Source of the DNA: Enhygromyxa salina
Lineage (GTDB): Bacteria; Myxococcota_A; Polyangia; Nannocystales; Nannocystaceae
Direction of reading: 5' to 3'
Assembly (NCBI RefSeq): GCF_002994635.1
Contig: NZ_PVNL01000117.1
Span: 124,001 to 188,000, forward strand
Length of the DNA: 64,000 nucleotides
In this document: one piece after another, positions 23,013 to 31,344 of the stretch
How the letters are laid out: every line of letters begins with the position of its first letter
Numbering within the stretch: the first letter of the stretch is position 1
The notes under the pieces: model-generated
Database searches by the model: none
What the model saw: only the letters and a program-made list of their open reading frames with translations
Told to the model about the DNA's origin: nothing
Translations under genes and position numbers: made by a program

Positions 23013-26000
23013 ATGTCAGTATTCTCGTCGATCCCCCGCAGCCAGTGGGTCGCGACCAACGAGCTGGCCTTTGCGATCCGCGACGGCTACCCGGTCAGCG
23101 AGGGCCACACGCTCGTCATCCCCAAGCGCGTCGTGGCGAGCTGGTTTCAGGCCACCGAGGCGGAGCGAGCCGCGATCTTGCAGCTCGTCGATCGAGTCAA
23201 GGCCGATCTCGATCGTGAGCTGCAGCCGGACGGCTACAACATTGGCATCAACGACGGCGCGGCGGCCGGCCAGACCGTGGCTCACCTGCATGTCCACGTG
23301 ATCCCGCGCTGGGATGGAGACGTCGACGATCCCCGCGGGGGTGTCCGGTTTGTGATCCCCGAGCGGGGGAACTACAAGGAGCCGGGGCGCTTGCCCGCGG
23401 CCAGGCGGGATCCGGGCCCGTGGCGGGCGGACGCGGGCGCCACAGCGTCGAGCCCCGGACCCCGCCATCAGCTCGCGACCGGCGGTCTTCGTGATCCGTT
23501 CTACGACCACCTGCGTCCGGCGCTGCTGCGCGCCGACGTGATCGACATCGTCGCGGCCTTCGTGCAGGACAGCGGCGTCGAGCTGCTCAACGACGCGATC
23601 GATCGGGCGCTCGCCCGCGGCGCGAAGCTTCGCGTCATCACGGGCGACTACCTGCACATCACCCAGACCCAGGCCCTCTACCAGCTGCTCGACCGGACCC
23701 AGGAGGCCGACAGCGCCGACGAGACGCTGGGCGGCTTCGAGGTCCACATCATCGAGACAAAGACCCTGGGCGGTCGCGCGTTTCACCCCAAGTCTTGGCG
23801 CATGGAGGGCCCGTCGCTCGCCGTCGCGTGGGTCGGGAGCTCGAATTGGTCGAGGTCGGCGCTGACCCACGGGGTCGAGTGGAACCTCCGGGTCGAGCGC
23901 GCGCGCCAGCCCGAGGCCTACCGAGAGCTCGTCGTCGCCTTCGATGAGCTGTGGGCGCGCGCGCGTCCCCTCGATCTGGCGTGGCTCGAGGACTACGCGC
24001 GTCGGGCCCAAGAAACCAGCGCCGTCCGCTTGCCGCCGGCCGAGCTCGCCGACGCGACCGCGACGGCGCCGGCCGAGCCCCGCGGAATCCAGCTCGACGC
24101 GCTGGAGATCCTCGCCAACACCCGCGCCGACGGACGCGCCCGCGCGCTCGTCGTGCTCGCGACGGGGCTCGGCAAGACCTTCCTCGCGGCGTTCGATGTC
24201 CGCAATTTCGCCGACCAGCTGGACCAGCCCGCCCAGGTCAGCGGACCGCCGCGGGTGTTGTTCGTGGCCCATCGCCGTGAGCTGCTGATCCAGGCCCGCT
24301 CGACCTTCCGCCGGGTGTTCCCCACCGCGTCGTTTGGTCTATTCGTCGGTGACGCGACCCAGCTCGACGCGCAGTTCGTGTTCGCGTCGGTTCAAAAGCT
24401 CACGCGTCCGCGCACGCTCGAGGCGCTCCGCCCCGACGCGTTCGACTACGTGATCATCGATGAGTGCCACCACGCCGCGGCCGACTCGTATCGACGGCTC
24501 CTCGCACAGCTCGCGCCGCGCTTCTTACTTGGTCTCACCGCGACGCCCGAGCGGGCCGATGACGCCGACGTCGCCAGCTTGTTCGACGACCATGTCGCGT
24601 ACCGCGCTGACCTCGGCGAGGGCATCGCGCGCGAGCTGCTGGTCCCGTTTCACTACCTCGGTATTCGAGACACGATCGCCTACGACCAGCGCCAGTCGTG
24701 GTCGCGCTACACCGCCGAGGTGCTCGCGGGCCTGGCCACGAGCGAGGCCCGGATGGAGAAGCTCTGGCAGGCGTGGCAGGACCATCCCGGCCAGCGGACC
24801 CTGGTGTTTTGCGTCTCGATCGACCACGCGGACTACGTTCGAGACTGGCTGCGCGAGCGGGGGGTCGCGGCCGAGGCCGTGCACACGGGCCCGCGCTCTG
24901 GCGATCGTGAGCGGGTCCTCGCCGAGCTCGAGGCAGGGGTGGTCGAGGCGCTCGTGGCCGTCGACCTGTTCAACGAGGGCCTCGACGTCCCGCGGATCGA
25001 TCGCGTGGTCATGCTGCGCCCAACCGCCTCGCCCGTCGTGTTTCTTCAGCAGCTCGGTCGTGGTCTGCGGGTCGCCGAGGGCAAGGCGTCGCTGCAGGTC
25101 ATCGACTTTGTCGGCAACCACAAGGTGTTCTTGCAGCGCGTGCGCACGCTGTTGTCGCTGTCGCCGAAGCCGCCCAGCTTGCATGAATTCCTGCGCGATC
25201 AGGCCGCCCTACACCTGCCCGCCGGCTGTCGCGTCGAGCTCGAGCTCGAGGTCATTGATCTGCTCGCCAAGCTGCTCCCGGCCGGGTCGCGCAACGAGAC
25301 GGTTCGCATCTACCGTGAGCTCCGCGAGGCCCGAGGTATTCGGCCGACCCCGGGCGAGCTCGCGCGTCGCGGCCTCAACCCGGCGTCCGTCCGGTCCCAG
25401 CATGGGCACTGGTATGGCTTCGTCGAGGCCGAGGGGGACCTCAGCGCGATCGAGCGACAGGCCGTGAGCGGGCACGACTGGCTGCGCCAGCTCGAGCGCT
25501 CGTCGATGACCAAGTCGTTCAAGATGGTCGTGCTCGAGGTGTTGCTCGCCCACGACGCGCTGTTCGCTGGCATGGCGATCGAGCAGCTGTGCCGCGCCAG
25601 CCATGCCTGGCTGTTGCGCAACCCCGACCTGCTCGCGGATCTCGATGGCGTCAAAGCGCTGAGCGATCCTCGTCAGCCCGATCACGACCAATGGCGTCGC
25701 TACTGGGAGAAGAACCCGATCGCAGCCTGGACCGGCGGCAAGCGGCCGTCCTTCGTGATCGAGGACGGCGTGTTTCGGTTTCGCAAGGGTGCGCCCGACG
25801 ATCCCGCGGTCGCCGAAGCCCTCGCGCGCTTGACCCGACACATCGTCGACTGGCGGCTCGCGACCTACCGTCGGCGCCAGGTCGGGGGCGCCGACGCGGC
25901 GACGTCGTTCATCTGCAAGGTCAGCTGGAACGGCAGGGATCCGATCTTGTTCTTGCCGCCCGGCGACCGCGACGCGCTGCCCCGCGGCGAGGTCGACGTG

Positions 26001-26939
26001 CGCCTGGAGACCGGCGAAGTCTGGAGCTTTCGCTTCGTTCAGGTCGCCGTGAACGTGGCGCGCCCGACTGGGCAGCGGACCAACGGCCTACCCGACCTCA
26101 TGCGCCAGTGGTTTGGCTCCGAGGCTGGCAAGCCAGGCACGGACGCGGGGGTTCGGTTTCGCCGGAGCCCGGAAGGTTGGTGGGTCGAAGCGCTGGGCCA
26201 GGTCCTCGAGTTCGCGCCCCGCGGCATGCTCGTCGCGTACCCAAGCTTGCGGGCGGCGGCGGGCCAGCTCGGCGAGGCCACAGTCGAAGCCGAGGCTGAG
26301 CTCGTGCGGCTGCCGATCGAGCCTCGGCCCGACCGCTTCGCCGTGCGCGTCGCCGGCCACTCGATGGACGGCGGGCACACGCCGCTGCGTGACGGCGACT
26401 GGGCCGTGCTCGAGTGGGCGCGAGGGGCCGGGCTCGCCGCCTTGGTGGGGCGCGTGGTCTTGCTCGCGCGCGGCGACGTCGACGAGGGCCAGCGCCACCA
26501 CCTCAAGCGCGTGGTCCGTGTCGACGGCGGGGTTCGCCTGCGCTCCGACAACCCCGCCGAGCCCGAGCTGGAGATCGATGCGACGACAGTCGTGATCGCG
26601 CGGCTCGTCGAGGGCGTTCGGCCCGAGCAACTCGGGCCCAGCGTGGGCAGCGTCGTGCGCGACTGGGACCAGGCCTTCGGCATCCACGAGCCACCGCGCG
26701 GCCGATCATCGCGGATCGACGGGCACCTGTTCATCTTGGTCGATGCCAAGGGGCTCCTCGTTGCGCCCGACCGAGTCGATGTCCCCGTTGGCGACCGCGC
26801 GCCAGCGGAGACCGCGTTTGTCTTGACCCGCAGCGGCGACGCGTGGCGCTACGCGGGCGTCGGTCGCTGGTCCGAGGGGGCGTGGCGGATCCCCTCCGTC
26901 GACGATGCGACCTGGCGCAGCCTCGGCGATGCGCCTTGA
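23013..26939 (+). CDS. HIT - phospholipase D - SF2 helicase - S24/LexA-like peptidase fusion protein
   Basis: This 1308-residue single reading frame starts at an ATG 11 bases after GAGGGG. Domains in order: a HIT domain (1-115) with H91-L-H93-V-H95; a phospholipase D domain (about 155-325) with H258-P-K260 and a following VGSSNWSRSAL; an SF2 helicase (about 355-720) with Walker A ATGLGKT (K388), DECHH (483-487) and motif VI QQLGRGLRV; an unclassified region (about 720-1085); and a LexA/UmuD-like S24 domain (about 1090-1190) with S1117 in GHSMDGG and K1165 in HLKRV, the usual Ser/Lys dyad. A further 110 residues end the protein. HIT-PLD-helicase fusions are known and suspected of nucleic-acid processing or phage defence; the added S24 domain suggests self-cleavage or damage sensing. 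The role is inference. Confidence 0.88.
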   Translation: MSVFSSIPRSQWVATNELAFAIRDGYPVSEGHTLVIPKRVVASWFQATEAERAAILQLVDRVKADLDRELQPDGYNIGINDGAAAGQTVAHLHVHVIPRWDGDVDDPRGGVRFVIPERGNYKEPGRLPAARRDPGPWRADAGATASSPGPRHQLATGGLRDPFYDHLRPALLRADVIDIVAAFVQDSGVELLNDAIDRALARGAKLRVITGDYLHITQTQALYQLLDRTQEADSADETLGGFEVHIIETKTLGGRAFHPKSWRMEGPSLAVAWVGSSNWSRSALTHGVEWNLRVERARQPEAYRELVVAFDELWARARPLDLAWLEDYARRAQETSAVRLPPAELADATATAPAEPRGIQLDALEILANTRADGRARALVVLATGLGKTFLAAFDVRNFADQLDQPAQVSGPPRVLFVAHRRELLIQARSTFRRVFPTASFGLFVGDATQLDAQFVFASVQKLTRPRTLEALRPDAFDYVIIDECHHAAADSYRRLLAQLAPRFLLGLTATPERADDADVASLFDDHVAYRADLGEGIARELLVPFHYLGIRDTIAYDQRQSWSRYTAEVLAGLATSEARMEKLWQAWQDHPGQRTLVFCVSIDHADYVRDWLRERGVAAEAVHTGPRSGDRERVLAELEAGVVEALVAVDLFNEGLDVPRIDRVVMLRPTASPVVFLQQLGRGLRVAEGKASLQVIDFVGNHKVFLQRVRTLLSLSPKPPSLHEFLRDQAALHLPAGCRVELELEVIDLLAKLLPAGSRNETVRIYRELREARGIRPTPGELARRGLNPASVRSQHGHWYGFVEAEGDLSAIERQAVSGHDWLRQLERSSMTKSFKMVVLEVLLAHDALFAGMAIEQLCRASHAWLLRNPDLLADLDGVKALSDPRQPDHDQWRRYWEKNPIAAWTGGKRPSFVIEDGVFRFRKGAPDDPAVAEALARLTRHIVDWRLATYRRRQVGGADAATSFICKVSWNGRDPILFLPPGDRDALPRGEVDVRLETGEVWSFRFVQVAVNVARPTGQRTNGLPDLMRQWFGSEAGKPGTDAGVRFRRSPEGWWVEALGQVLEFAPRGMLVAYPSLRAAAGQLGEATVEAEAELVRLPIEPRPDRFAVRVAGHSMDGGHTPLRDGDWAVLEWARGAGLAALVGRVVLLARGDVDEGQRHHLKRVVRVDGGVRLRSDNPAEPELEIDATTVVIARLVEGVRPEQLGPSVGSVVRDWDQAFGIHEPPRGRSSRIDGHLFILVDAKGLLVAPDRVDVPVGDRAPAETAFVLTRSGDAWRYAGVGRWSEGAWRIPSVDDATWRSLGDAP

Positions 26940-27003
26940 AGCGGCCGAGAGCGGGACCGACGCCCTCCGCACCCGACCGAGTCGCCTGTTAGGCTCCGGC
27001 CCC

Positions 27004-27975
27004 GTGATCCCAGCTGTCGCGCACTTCATCTGGTTCGGCCCGCAGCTGCCGTGGGTGCACGCGCTGTCGATCCGCTCGGCGGCGCTGCGCGGCGGCTTTG
27101 ATCAGGTGATCCTCCATCACGCGGATGACCTGTCGGGCACGCCAGTCTGGGCGGAGCTGAACGAGCTGCCGGAGTTTTGTGCGCGGCGCATCGACGCGGG
27201 TGAGCTACTCGAGGCGGTCGGCGACGGGGCCGGCGCGCTCGCGGATATCTATGCCAAGCTCGAGGCCCCGGCCGCGCGCGCCAACCTGCTGCGGGTAGCG
27301 ATCTTGGTCGGCGAGGGCGGCGTGTATCTGGATCTCGACACGATCACGGTGCGCCGCCTCGATGCGCTGAGGACTCAGCACGGCGCGTTCTGTGGCGAGG
27401 AGCGGGTGATCTGGCCGGCCGCGGTCAAGCGCTCGCAGGACCTGCCGATGCGCGCCGCCAACCTGCTGCGGGCCGGGGCGCGGGAGCTGTATCGCGTGGT
27501 GCCCGGCGGGTGGCGGGGGTTTCGGACGATCGAGCCGCTGTACCCCGCGGCGGCCAACAACGCGGTGGTCGGGGCCGAGCCGGGGCACCCGTTCGTGCGG
27601 CGGCTGCTGAACAACATGCTCGCCGTGCCCGACTCGCGGGTGCTGGTGCGCTTCGCGCTGGGCACCCACCTGCTGCAGGACACGCTCGCACACTCGCGCG
27701 AGGCCGACCTGCGGGTGTTGCCGCCGCGGTATTTTTACCCGCTTGGGCCCGAGATCAGCCGGCACTGGTTTCGCGTGGGCGGATCACCGCCGCCGCTGGA
27801 TCAGGTGATGAGCGAGGACACGCTTGTCGTGCACTGGTATGCGTCGGTGCGGACCAAGTCGATCGTGCCGAAGATCGACGCGGCCTACGTGCGCGCCCAC
27901 GCGGACCGGCAGCTGTTCTCGGCGCTGGCGCTGCCGCTGCTCGCGGAACAGCATGGCGTGGGCCGCGGGGCCTGA
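27004..27975 (+). CDS. DXD-motif sugar transferase (Gly_transf_sug-like)
   Basis: This 323-residue protein begins IPAVAHFIWFGPQLP after a GTG start and carries the D110-L-D112 metal/nucleotide-sugar motif in GGVYLDLDTITVRR, the hallmark of the glycosyltransferase sugar-binding DXD family related to Och1 and capsular transferases. A later HWYASV near residue 280 fits the family's closing His. The GTG at 27004 has a TAGG upstream and avoids overlap with the helicase-fusion gene, which ends 64 bases before. The DXD motif supports a cytosolic transferase using a nucleotide sugar; donor and acceptor are unknown. It ends directly against the stop of the small gene on the other strand. Confidence 0.82.
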   Translation: MIPAVAHFIWFGPQLPWVHALSIRSAALRGGFDQVILHHADDLSGTPVWAELNELPEFCARRIDAGELLEAVGDGAGALADIYAKLEAPAARANLLRVAILVGEGGVYLDLDTITVRRLDALRTQHGAFCGEERVIWPAAVKRSQDLPMRAANLLRAGARELYRVVPGGWRGFRTIEPLYPAAANNAVVGAEPGHPFVRRLLNNMLAVPDSRVLVRFALGTHLLQDTLAHSREADLRVLPPRYFYPLGPEISRHWFRVGGSPPPLDQVMSEDTLVVHWYASVRTKSIVPKIDAAYVRAHADRQLFSALALPLLAEQHGVGRGA

Positions 27976-28353
27976 TCACAGCGAGTCGGGGTCCACCTCG
28001 ATGCCGGCGACCACTTGCATCGCCCGGACCACGACGCGTCGCGCCTCGACGTGGGGCTCGGTGTCGTCGGCCCCCACGCGATCGTGCTGCAGCTGGACCT
28101 CGTTGATGATCGCCAGCGCCCGCGTTTGGACGCGCCGGGCGTCGCTCAGCTTGGCGTTGGCGATCAGGTCGACCGCTCGCTTCGCAGCTCGAGTCAACGC
28201 TGTGGCAGCAGCGACGTCGCCTTCGGTCCCGCAGTAGAGCTGCCAGTCCTCTGGGGAGCTCGGGATCTTCACCTGCTTGTACTCGATCATGGTTTTTCGC
28301 TCGTGAAATGGCTCGACCCTGCAGACAATGTGGGGCTTGTCTGTAGTCGGCAT
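27976..28353 (-). CDS. Small conserved-looking hypothetical protein
   Basis: This 125-residue soluble protein without signal or membrane segment is not a family I recognise. It is predicted all-helical in its second half (ALTRAAKRAVDLIANAKLSD, then RRVQTRALAIINEVQLQHD) with an acidic tail ending VDPDSL. An internal ATG at 28290 (MIEYKQVKIPSS) is an equally good start and would give 104 residues. It is a real gene rather than a shadow: it sits in a gap between two transferase genes, diverges from the GT2 gene at 28426, and its stop abuts that of the DXD transferase. The reading frame also extends far upstream, but that part is antisense to the GT2 gene. Confidence 0.6.
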   Translation of the reverse strand: MPTTDKPHIVCRVEPFHERKTMIEYKQVKIPSSPEDWQLYCGTEGDVAAATALTRAAKRAVDLIANAKLSDARRVQTRALAIINEVQLQHDRVGADDTEPHVEARRVVVRAMQVVAGIEVDPDSL

Positions 28354-28425
28354 TCCCGAGCGACCTGATCCCGCCGCCGCTGTGAGCTGGCCCCGGACCC
28401 AATCACCCAGTACCCTGCCGCCCCA

Positions 28426-29196
28426 ATGCCCCACGTGCAGCTCAGCGCCGTGATCCCCGTCCGCGACCGCAGCGGTCCGCGCCTCGAGAACTGCCTGCGC
28501 TCGCTCCGCTGGCAGCAGCTCGATCCATCCACGCTCGAGATCGTGATCACCGACTTCGGCAGCTCGCCGGATCAAGCCGCAGCCTTGCGCGACCTGTGCG
28601 AGCGCCACCGCGCCCGCCTGGTCCGGGTCGACACCAGCGAGACCTGGAACCGGGCCCGCGCGCTCAACTATGGGATTCAGCAGACCGCCGGGCGCTACGT
28701 GTTTTGCACCGACGCCGACATGATCTTCGCCCCGAATTTCGCGGCGACGCTGCTTGGCACTCAGGCGCGCGAGCGCGACGCGGCGTTCGTCGTCTGCCAC
28801 TGCCGGGATCTCCCCGAGCGGCTGGCCGAGCGCGCGTGGACGCTGGACGACTTCCCCGAGCTGCTGGCGGCGGCGCCGTTTCGCAAGGCCACGGGCACGG
28901 GCGCGTGTCAGGTCGCGCGCCGCGAGTTCTTCGAGCGAGTGCGCGGCTACGACGAGGGCTTCGCGTTTTGGGGCCAAGAAGACAACGACATGCGGTTCCG
29001 GGCCGGGAGCGCCGGGTTGCGCCAAGTCTGGATACAGGATCAGACCGCAATGCTGCATCAGTGGCACCCCAGCGAGCGCGGCAAGCAGCCGCTGCGCAAG
29101 TCCTTGAATGACGTCCGCTATCACCTGACCAAGCGGGTGACGGTCAAGAACTGGCGCGGGTGGGGCGAGCGGACGCGGCCGCTGGGCTTGGGGTGA
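28426..29196 (+). CDS. Glycosyltransferase family 2
   Basis: This 256-residue GT-A enzyme has VQLSAVIPVRDRSG at the start, VITDFGSSPD, then the donor-binding D96-A-D98 (FCTDADMIF), and later FWGQEDNDMRFR, the acceptor/catalytic region seen in galactosyltransferase-type GT2 proteins. It is short enough to be a soluble or peripheral transferase. It is divergent from the small unknown gene and follows the DXD transferase at 27004 by less than 0.5 kb, so the two may modify the same glycan. Donor and acceptor are not predictable. Confidence 0.85.
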   Translation: MPHVQLSAVIPVRDRSGPRLENCLRSLRWQQLDPSTLEIVITDFGSSPDQAAALRDLCERHRARLVRVDTSETWNRARALNYGIQQTAGRYVFCTDADMIFAPNFAATLLGTQARERDAAFVVCHCRDLPERLAERAWTLDDFPELLAAAPFRKATGTGACQVARREFFERVRGYDEGFAFWGQEDNDMRFRAGSAGLRQVWIQDQTAMLHQWHPSERGKQPLRKSLNDVRYHLTKRVTVKNWRGWGERTRPLGLG

Positions 29197-29271
29197 GTAT
29201 CTTTTTCCAACCCCTCCCATAATATTGGTAGGCTGGGACTACGCGCCGCTCGCTCGGCGGGGATTAACGCC

Positions 29272-30468
29272 ATGCCCATGTCTCTACCGTCGTCATTCGC
29301 TCGCCTGTCTGTCAGCTCCTGCATGGCCCTGGGCCTCACCGTTGGGTGTGGAAGCCCGAAAGATGCTGGCGCGGGCACCAGCGCCGACGGGATCGGTAGC
29401 CTCGATCAAGGCAATGCCAGCCTCGGCACCGAAGACGGCCCAACAGGCGACGGCGACGGCGACAACACCATGGGCGACGGCGACGCGGATCCCACCGCCG
29501 GAGACGGTGACGCGGATCCCACCGACGACACCACGGGCGGCAGCGGGACCAAGTTCGACATCGCCGGGGTGCCCGACGGCGGCGCCAACGGTGGCTGCGC
29601 GGCGCCACTGCACACCCCCTGCGACGACGACAGCGATCCCTGGCACGCGATCGGGGTCAACTGTCCGAGTGAGTACGAGGTCACGACCGCGTACACCGGC
29701 CACGTCGACGCCCTGTATGTGCACACCGGTCAGCTCGGCACGTACAATCCGGCCACGTATCCACCCCTCGAGGGCGACAAGATGGTGATCCTGTCCAGCG
29801 GGATCGCGCAGCAGCTCACGATTCCGGGCCAGTACGCCTCGACCTCCCACGTTGGCAACGATCCGCTCAACCTTCCGGCGCCGCTCAACCCCACGCCCGT
29901 CGACAACGGCCTGATGACCGACTGCGTCAACAACCCCAACCTGATCGGCACGGGCGACTGCTCGAACACGATCCAGGAGCAGTGGAGCCAGGGCAACGGC
30001 GCCTACGACTACGCCGAGATGCGCATGACCGGCGAGGTCCCGTTTGGCGCGACTGGGTTTAGCTACAACCTCGCGTTCTTCTCGACGGAGTACCCGGCCT
30101 TTTATCAGTCCAGCTACAACGACATGTACATCGCGTGGCTCGAGAGCGAGAAGTGGACGGGCAACGTCTCGTTTGACGAGATGGGCGCGCCGATCTCCCT
30201 CAACGCCGGGTTCCTCGACTACAAGGACGCCTCCAACCCCTACGACTGCCCCAACCCGTGCACGGCGCCCGAGCTGCAGGGTACGGCCATGCAGGGCCAC
30301 GCGGGCACCAAGTGGCTCACGACCAGCGCGGGCGTCGAGCCCGGCGAGGACTTCACGATCGTGTTTGCGATCTTCGACCTCAGCGACAACATCCTCGACA
30401 GCGTGGTGATCCTCGACAACTTCTCGTGGAACTGCGAGGGCGGGCCGCCGGTCACGGTTCCGGGCTGA
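29272..30468 (+). CDS. Choice-of-anchor-L-like lipoprotein with Asp/Gly linker and KFD motif
   Basis: This 398-residue lipoprotein has the lipobox LTVGC and a linker rich in Asp, Gly and Thr (about 50-85), then GTKFDIAGVPDGG, the motif shared with three other lipoproteins in this window. The remaining domain holds NDPLNLPAPLNP, GATGFSYNLAFFSTEYP, YNDMYIAWL and a terminal SVVILDNFSWNC, which fits the beta-sandwich choice-of-anchor L family seen on bacterial surface proteins. Start at 29272; an ATG six bases later is also possible. Its end overlaps the PP2C-like gene on the opposite strand by 17 bases. Function unknown; surface-exposed by inference. Confidence 0.75.
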   Translation: MPMSLPSSFARLSVSSCMALGLTVGCGSPKDAGAGTSADGIGSLDQGNASLGTEDGPTGDGDGDNTMGDGDADPTAGDGDADPTDDTTGGSGTKFDIAGVPDGGANGGCAAPLHTPCDDDSDPWHAIGVNCPSEYEVTTAYTGHVDALYVHTGQLGTYNPATYPPLEGDKMVILSSGIAQQLTIPGQYASTSHVGNDPLNLPAPLNPTPVDNGLMTDCVNNPNLIGTGDCSNTIQEQWSQGNGAYDYAEMRMTGEVPFGATGFSYNLAFFSTEYPAFYQSSYNDMYIAWLESEKWTGNVSFDEMGAPISLNAGFLDYKDASNPYDCPNPCTAPELQGTAMQGHAGTKWLTTSAGVEPGEDFTIVFAIFDLSDNILDSVVILDNFSWNCEGGPPVTVPG

Positions 30469-31144
30469 CGCGATCCTGAATCAAGAGGCGGCCCGGCAGC
30501 GAGCGCGTGGGGTCGAGCGCGTCGTCGAGGTAGTGGGCGGGCGGCCGAAAGTCGTGGAGGTGGGCCGCACACAGCAGCAGGGCGTCGCCGGGGGCCAGGG
30601 TCCAGGTCTGTGCGTCGGAGCGAACGCTGGGCCCACCGAGCGAGCGCGTGACGATGCGGGCGAGCGCGGGGTTGTCCTCGCATGTCATCGTGCTTGCGAG
30701 CTCGTTGGCCAGGGTGTGATCACGCGTGCTCGCGACGAGTCGCCCGCGACGGATCAGGTGGCCGCGCACGTCGCCGATCCACGCGACTTCGGCCCGCTCG
30801 GGTCGCCACAACACCGCGACCGCGCTCAGCAGTCGCTCGTCGCTGGCGCAGTGGTGAAGGGCGTCGAGCACCAGCTCGGGATCGCGCAGGGTCCTGCGGC
30901 CGTCGAGCACGTGGCGCACGAACCTGGCGGTCGGCAGGATGTCGGCCACCACGGGCGCCGAAGCGAACACGACGAGCAGCTTGCTGGGCCCGAGCCAGCC
31001 GACCCAGAACCCGTCCTCGACGCTCAGCTCCTGGCGGCAGCGGGCCGGGAGCATGGGAGCGTCGCGCGGAGCAGATCTGGCGCCGACGCGCCGTCGCGCG
31101 GGGTCCCGCGAGCGCGGACCGGATGCAGTGGAACGTTCGAACAT
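30452..31144 (-). CDS. Degenerate PP2C-like protein phosphatase
   Basis: This 230-residue protein keeps the PP2C fold signature AEVAWIGDVRGHLIRRGRL followed by STRDHT and RIVTRSLGG, then APGDALLLCAAH, which lines up with PGD-x-LLLCSDG of active enzymes. The metal-binding Asp of that last motif is replaced (S-D-G-L became A-A-H-L), G-D-S-R is G-D-V-R, and the first Asp pair is not recognisable. Catalysis is therefore doubtful and it may bind phosphoproteins instead. An internal ATG at 31054 would remove an Arg-rich N-terminus of 30 residues and looks like the better protein start, but neither start has a good ribosome site. It diverges from the symporter at 31345. Confidence 0.65.
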   Translation of the reverse strand: MFERSTASGPRSRDPARRRVGARSAPRDAPMLPARCRQELSVEDGFWVGWLGPSKLLVVFASAPVVADILPTARFVRHVLDGRRTLRDPELVLDALHHCASDERLLSAVAVLWRPERAEVAWIGDVRGHLIRRGRLVASTRDHTLANELASTMTCEDNPALARIVTRSLGGPSVRSDAQTWTLAPGDALLLCAAHLHDFRPPAHYLDDALDPTRSLPGRLLIQDRVSPEP

Positions 31145-31344
31145 GGCGGAACCGACAGAATGTTAATATTCGCGTGAGCGCGACCGCGGGCAATACCGAC
31201 ATCGACGTTCGCATAGTTTACCGGCTCGCCCACGGCTCCTCGACCACGGTGCGGGCTCCTGCTCGCCGGTTTTTGTTGCTCCAGCCGAGCGCTGCGCGGT
31301 ACTCGTCGCACAGGCATGGTCTTCAACTCGCCGCAGGCCCTGTC

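Noticed and set aside
28354-29220. Upstream extension of the small minus-strand gene across the GT2 gene
   Set aside because: That part is the mirror of GT2 coding sequence; the real gene begins at or after 28353.
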